DNA of 64,000 nucleotides from Oikopleura dioica. Taxonomy: Eukaryota; Chordata; Appendicularia; Copelata; Oikopleuridae. A model generated the notes under the pieces. It did not search any database and was not told the origin of the DNA. It worked only from the letters and a program-made list of their open reading frames with translations. The DNA is taken from assembly GCA_907165135.1 (NCBI GenBank), contig OU015567.1, forward strand, positions 9,553,001 to 9,617,000, given 5' to 3'. Below are positions 59,001-64,000 of the stretch, in pieces. Numbering within the stretch: the first letter of the stretch is position 1; every line of letters begins with the position of its first letter. The translations under genes and the position numbers were made by a program.

Positions 59001-61218
59001 TGCACTTGTACCACACCCGCCTTCGCCTCGGCGGGAGATGGAGCTCGGTGTGGTGCTCCGCGCGGGTGTCCGCGTGGGGGAGTCATTTTAAAAAGCTTAA
59101 CACGACGTCACTCCACCACCGCCAGCACCACCATTTAGACGCTGGGACATGTTATCGGACGCGTTGAGCGACCGAGCGTTGCGTAACGGACTCTCATCTC
59201 ACCCTACTCAACTGCTCAACCAAAAAAACATCTCAGATGGTGGCCTAATTTGAGGTCGAGGGGGAAAATTACAATTTTCGTGGGCTAGAACTAAATTCGC
59301 TCTACAGATGTTTTGTGGGTTTATGCAACACGCCGTGTACTACGCGGCTTTTTGGTGGAGCATTTCTAAACCTTGCTGAAGTATTTTTACAATCCTGTGT
59401 TTTTTTTCTTGAAATCAAGGAGGAAAATTCGGAAAATGGAGCTTTGAAAATAAGATTTGAATAAATCTGACTGTAGAATTTACCTTTGTTCAGCGTACTC
59501 TTGTGGGAAGTAGGCGCGATGAGCATATCGGCTGTCCAACATGTAGTATCCAGGAGGTCCTAAATCGAAATATTTAGCCTCACATCTCAAGTTTGAGATG
59601 CACATAAACTTTGACGAGGACTTCAAAACTCGAATCCGAATGATTAGATAACGAATAACTCGTTATCGGCCACGCGAAACCGTAACGTGTTCAAGTGGTA
59701 ACTCTAACTGACCGTCGAAATTCGCGCGAGGAGCGTCACATTAATTTGATCATCGAAGGTTAAGAAATATTGATGATATTCAAAGATTTTCCAGGAAAAG
59801 GGGAAGAAATTTCCCGTAATTGGGGAAAAATTTTTCGATAAGAATATGCAAGGAATATGATTTGATTTTTGTTTGGGCGCTCAAGACGGAGATTAGGAGC
59901 AACGTTGTTAGAAAGACGCGGTTTGGCCTTTTCTGCGATCCGGTTGCGCATCTCTCCACGTTGCCCCAGTCCCGTTTATGCAACTCATTTTTCGCCTGAT
60001 CTTGCATTTAGATGCGGGATCGGGGAGCGAGCTTGAAATGCGATATTTGGGATGAAGGTACAGTTGGCACTGCGTAATAAATCCACGAAAAGGTCACATT
60101 CATCAGCTTTGGGGAGCCCAAAATACCTCCAGCGGATGTATTTAACCATTTAGAAAGGGCCTTTTCTGAGCGAATTTCACGGGTGAAACTTTTTGTTTCA
60201 GAAACTTTTACAAGTTTTTTCTTAAAAAATATTTCTTCAAAGAAAAAATTGATAAAAATACTTCATTCAAATATTTCATTCTTTGAGCTTGAGTTGTCTA
60301 CAAGGCCAAAAAGGAATTATCCTTGATTGCATTTAAAATACGAAAAGTATTCGTAATTTGTAAAACTTGCCTCCCTCCAAACACATTTCGCGCCTCTCAC
60401 GTTTCGCGAGTTATGAAATCAGCTTATTTTTAAACGCGTCAAATAAAGAAATCATCCAAGAAAATGAAAGTTTATCCTTGTGCGGTTTCGCTGAGCTTTC
60501 GCTATTTTGGATCTTGCTTGTTTAGGCTCTTGCTCTAACGACTCTTTTGTTTGGGAAAACGAAAACGCAAAATATATTTAGAAGACAACACAATTCAGGC
60601 AAATTCAAAACTGAATATGTCACTTTCAAAACTGATTATTTTGATTGCAAAAAACTTGATTTCGGTCGGAAGAAATTTGATCTTGAAATTTCCTTATCAG
60701 CTAATGCCTCAACATTTTTTATGATAAAAAACGTGCAAAAACTTATCGCGAAACGTTTTTTCTTTATCACTGAACATGTGAGCAACTTAAATTGACTCAA
60801 CCAAATGTTTTGGTTTGCTCAAACCTCGACATATATCCAGGTGGAATTGTTTTATTAATAATAATTATAATTGACGAGTTGGAACTTGGGCTAGAAGGAT
60901 TACTTTAGTTTTATTAGTAAGTTTGTTTATTGCTAAAGAAAAAATAATTGGTGAAGTTGAAATTGATTAATGAACGAATAACTTAGTAATCAAGACTATC
61001 AAATGGAGTCTCATTTGTTGATTTGTTGATTATAATTTTCTCAGCAATCTAATTTTACCGTGGAAGTCTAATTTGATTATGATTATAAGAATGAGAATTC
61101 AACTCAGAAAATTACCAAATTAAAGGATTCGAAAGCTCGAAAATCAAAGCCTCGTAAACCCTCGAATAAAAACCCCCCTGTTCAAGAAGTTCTTACCTTT
61201 GTTCGGTGAGCCGTACAT
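53030..61218 (-). CDS. LARP6: La-related protein 6 (LARP6), interrupted by transposon E3
   Basis: LARP6 binds stem-loop RNAs such as collagen mRNA 5' ends. The start at 61218 gives MYGSPNK, joined to exon 59560 (GPPGYYMLDSRYAHRAYF) and a Pro/His-rich exon (GGFVPAYSAHPSPHHPFMPW). The La motif is QVEYYLSDEYLAKDKYLLRQ, ending GYISIK; removing the GA-AG intron 58018-58116 joins it to LMTSFKKVKKLTRDW. The RRM has VRLLRPGKEVPSDLR and VVDFESSEAALKAV, and after a 46 nt intron ETGMRLALLGPRMRRTLYRQ. Past E3 the exons resume: SCQDSGHGDNLSEISDDNSG, then the SUZ-C motif VGPGTDQSRGF ending LARQMM at 53030. E3 sits inside the coding exon after SDDKS; read-through adds about 22 element-encoded residues and stops, losing SUZ-C. 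Confidence 0.88.
53316..57273. mobile_element. Transposon derivative E3 carrying a satellite array
   Basis: A 3958 bp element with the same TIR as E1 (TAGGGTTCCGCACGATTGG) and a perfect 8 bp duplication gatttatc (53308-53315, 57274-57281). Its left about 370 bp matches the right end of E1 in reverse complement, and its right about 340 bp matches the left end of E1, so it is an inverted, internally replaced relative. It has no transposase. The interior is almost entirely a tandem array. It is inserted in a coding exon of LARP6. Confidence 0.93.
53870..56925. repeat. 55 bp minisatellite, about 55 copies, each a hairpin
   Basis: Head-to-tail repeats of 54-56 bp. Each monomer holds ACGGCCC-GAA-GGGCCGT (7 bp stem, 3 nt loop) enclosed by a second stem GGGGCT/AGCCCC, then an A/T-rich spacer. 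Copies differ almost only in homopolymer length (three or four C, one to three extra A), so the array is strongly homogenised. A degenerate relative occurs once in transposon E1 at about 37850-37900 and 38090-38175. The count is estimated from length, not exact. Confidence 0.95.
59563..61190. other. First large intron of LARP6
   Basis: About 1.6 kb, mostly A/T-rich, between the MYGSPNK exon and the exon near 59560. No nested gene or element with defined ends was found. The next intron downstream (about 58890-59480) has a G/C-rich foldback near 59010-59060 (CCGCC...GGCGG within an ACCACAC/GTGTGGT outer stem) of unknown meaning. Confidence 0.5.
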
Positions 61219-64000
61219 GTTGAGGGTAATTTGTGAGTCGAAGTATTCCTTCTCTCGAAATTAGTCCGAAGTTAATGGGTGTATTTTTTCTACAGTTGTT
61301 TTTTCTACTGCTGCTGCTGGCTAACCAGGCAGGAGATGTCCAAAAATATATTTTTTATAAAATTTTTTTGGTTTAAATTTTAAAAAATTGGTTTTGCTAG
61401 ACTTATGATGACACCAAAGAGTATTGTGAGTTGTTCAACCCTTTTCAAGACGGTTCACTTTTGAATTTTTTATGGAAGGTTTTCTCTTGTTGAAAAAAAT
61501 AATATAAAATTCGTATAGATTACGTAATAATTTAGAAGTGAACCGTTTCCTACTCTAAGTTCTCTCGCTATGAATGGTTGGTGTCGAGGAGGTTGCGTGA
61601 ACAGCTCGATGGTGGTGGTGGTGGTGTCAGAGCGACGCGCTGATTGGCCCGAGCTGACGCGGCCCTGAGATCTACTGCACCAAAAATATCCGACAGCACC
61701 AGGTGGGCTACACGCGCTCTGTGTTCGAGCACCACCACCACCACGCCATGCATCGACTCCACCTCAAGATCAAAGATTCAACGACGTTTTGGTACAATCA
61801 AATTTAAATTTTCGCTGAAAAGACTTTTTATAAGCTCGTTGATTATAATTTACCATCGCTTATGAATAATTCATAATAATTCATAAAAATTTCTTCAAAT
61901 CGTAATGGCCTTTCTAAGTTATCTGTTGGCCTAATTTTTGAAAATCTTTGCCTTGAAAACAAGGAAGACCAATCGATTAGCACCAGCTGAATTAACAAGT
62001 TCGTTTTTTCTTTTTCTTCCCGCTAAGATCGGAACTACCATGGCAACTTCAAACGTCAGCTAAAACTTTTTCTCCACTTCCATAATTATTTAATCGCCCT
62101 GCAAATACGAAAATCTGCAAAAATAGCCCCGCAAAATGGTTTGCTATCAGGAGATAGTGAGAAGCAAGATTGATTATTTACAAAAAAGAAGGCAGCGAGT
62201 AAACTTCCTCTTGCCAATACTTGAGGAGCGAGGAGTGTTGGTTCTTTGTATTCTATTTTTTTATAGATACGGGCTAAAGGGGAAGTTCTGTGCAGAATAG
62301 GGGCGGATTGGATGACAAGGCTTTTCTGCTCGAGCCTCGGACTGTTTTGTTTTGCCATCAGAAGAGAACATAAACGAACGCTGATTTAATTTGGCCCGGA
62401 TTTATTCGCTAAAACGCTACTACTGACAATTTATGATACAATCAGAGAGAATGAGTTTGCACGAGCCAGTGCCACTGTCGAAATTCGCGTCACGCAGATC
62501 TTCTGGGCTTCGATCGACTTCGAGAATATCTTCAAGCACCGACTCACAGTCTGGCAGGACTCAGGAGGAGGTTTTAACAGGAGACGAAACAGGTGTCCGA
62601 GCTTATGATTCTTTTTTTTTTTGCTGAAGCAAACAGGTGCATACCGTCACATATTTACGAGACCCGAATGTAGCATTAGATGCTTGAAAACGTCAGGGCT
62701 GTGTTTAATCAGTCAGTGTCTCTTTCAATAGCGATAGATCATCGAGGAACCTCTTAAGATCAGACTTGAATGGCCTGTTTTGGTGCATCCAAAGTTGGAG
62801 AAGCACTCAAAAAAGAAAAGGTAATTGTATAACGCGCAATTATCAGCTTTATTCCGATTTGGCTGAGTCATATATAAAAAACATTATTATTTTTTTCGCC
62901 GAGTTTATTCGGGAATTTGGTCATTTGGTCTTGCAATTTTTTTCTCTGACTTGGCACTATCTTTTCTTCTGTTTTTATTGCTAATTCTGAACAAGACATT
63001 TGTCCACTGATAAAAGATAAATCGGCTTATCAAAGTAATCTTCAAACAAATTATTAGTATAACTGGTAGTGTGTGCTGATTTCGTGCAAACAGAAGTCAC
63101 AATAGTTGCCCAGGCAATCCAAATCGCTCACTTTTCGACCTTCTCAGAAGTCATTAGAGAATTTACGCATCGAGCTGGATTTATCATTTTTAACTAAGAA
63201 CAACATGGAAAACACCACCACTAAATTTCATGGGAGAAGAAGGTTTCCGCCTGACTATTATGCCGATCCAAGAAGGGGGCGAAAATTCTTTTAAAAGAAA
63301 TCATAAACGAGTTTTTTTGGAACCAACCAATGAATAATTTAATTTTGATCTTCAGGATGCATTACCATGTTCCATGTCTAGACATTTCTATTGAGAATTC
63401 GGAGATTGATTTCTTAAATCCTCAAAATTCAAGACGATCATAAAAAAAACATAAAATGACCCCTCTGAAAAGTCAAACTAACCGGGCACCCTATCGACCC
63501 GCTTATTATTTGGAAAGGTTCAATCAATATTAAAATAAAATTAGGCCCTTGTATCTGATTAACCTTCTAAGCCCGGACTACGGGCCTCGTCAACCAATGT
63601 TCTCTCGAAGCCAGACCGCCAGTACCTCCACAAACAACAAGCGCAGAGGTTAAAACACAGTCTAATTAGAGTTTAATAGCTACTATCGTCCTGCATATTA
63701 AATTGTAAATCCCGCCGAACATTTGAACTTAGGGGTGTCGCGAGGAAATCGATGAGGACGAAGGAAAGGGGGTTAAATCTAATTTGGTTAATCTGGTTCA
63801 ATAGATAAGCTTCTATAATCAGACAATCAGTCTAACAGGCTTTCCTTGGAGAAAACTTTCGAACTGTCGATTTTGAAAGCATATCTGACATTTGTTCCTA
63901 GAGTCGACGTTTTGCATCCACCAACAATTCAAAGAAGGACAGTAGCGCTAGAAACAGGCAATCAACATGCTCACAATCATAGCAGGTGCGTCAAATCAGA
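61219..64000. other. Region without a firmly supported gene
   Basis: No conserved protein recognised. Weak candidates on the plus strand are an open frame from 62433 (MIQSERMSLHEPVPLSKFAS, ending at a GT donor after DETG), a frame ending at 63294 (FHGRRRFPPDYYADPRRGR), and an ATG at 63971 just before a GT donor near the window edge. A G/C-rich patch at 61590-61745 has GGT and CAC runs in an imperfect inverted arrangement. Confidence 0.4.

Noticed and set aside
61590-61745. GGT/CAC inverted patch as a foldback transposon
   Set aside because: The inverted arms match poorly and no target duplication was found.
62086-62358. Minus-strand 90-residue ORF with a real ATG (MAKQNSPRLEQKS)
   Set aside because: No domain, no neighbouring exon, and no conservation signal available; could be chance.

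Overview
The window looks like nuclear DNA of an appendicularian tunicate, most likely Oikopleura dioica or a close relative. Three things support this: chordate-type proteins packed tightly on both strands, many introns of only 40-50 nt, and several introns that begin with GA instead of GT (GA-AG). Gene names rest on motif recognition from memory; no database search was run.

Layout. 1-13.7 kb: two almost identical tandem copies of a 6.8 kb unit, each holding a TRMU-like gene and the last exons of NAT10. 13.7-21.6 kb: the rest of NAT10, with two other genes inside its introns (a RING-H2 gene on the opposite strand and an MGAT5 glycosyltransferase on the same strand), then a dsRNA-binding protein gene. 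21.9-24.2 kb: two AA15 copper LPMO genes with chitin-binding tails, one intronless and one split. 24.6-26.8 kb: a TIM23-like gene and a small gene possibly encoding NDUFA1. 27.5-30 kb: an ankyrin-repeat gene. 30.2-40.9 kb: AP-3 delta (AP3D1), whose 7 kb intron contains a nested zinc-finger/coiled-coil gene, a 381 bp MITE and a 5.2 kb DNA transposon with a transposase. 41-48.5 kb: a membrane protein, an unknown multi-exon gene, a tau-tubulin-kinase-like kinase, a divergent histone H3, a PX-SH3-SH3 protein and a calmodulin-like protein. 49.8-50.7 kb: a selenocysteine glutathione peroxidase with its own SECIS element. 51-52.4 kb: a secreted PLA2-like protein. 53-61.2 kb: LARP6, split in a coding exon by a 4 kb transposon derivative that carries about 55 copies of a 55 bp hairpin-forming repeat. 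61.2-64 kb: no gene I can support firmly.

The strongest unusual signals are: (1) one TIR transposon family with perfect 8 bp target duplications, seen as a full element, a short element and a satellite-bearing element inside LARP6; (2) at least four GA-AG introns whose exact removal restores conserved protein alignments; (3) an in-frame UGA plus type II SECIS in the peroxidase; (4) a same-strand gene inside a NAT10 intron; (5) a histone H3 lacking K79 and S28 with two tandem 3' stem-loops.

Co-oriented neighbours with short gaps (dsRBD gene - NAT10 - TRMU, and the NDUFA1-like gene - TIM23) could be operons, which are common in Oikopleura, but this is inferred from spacing alone.
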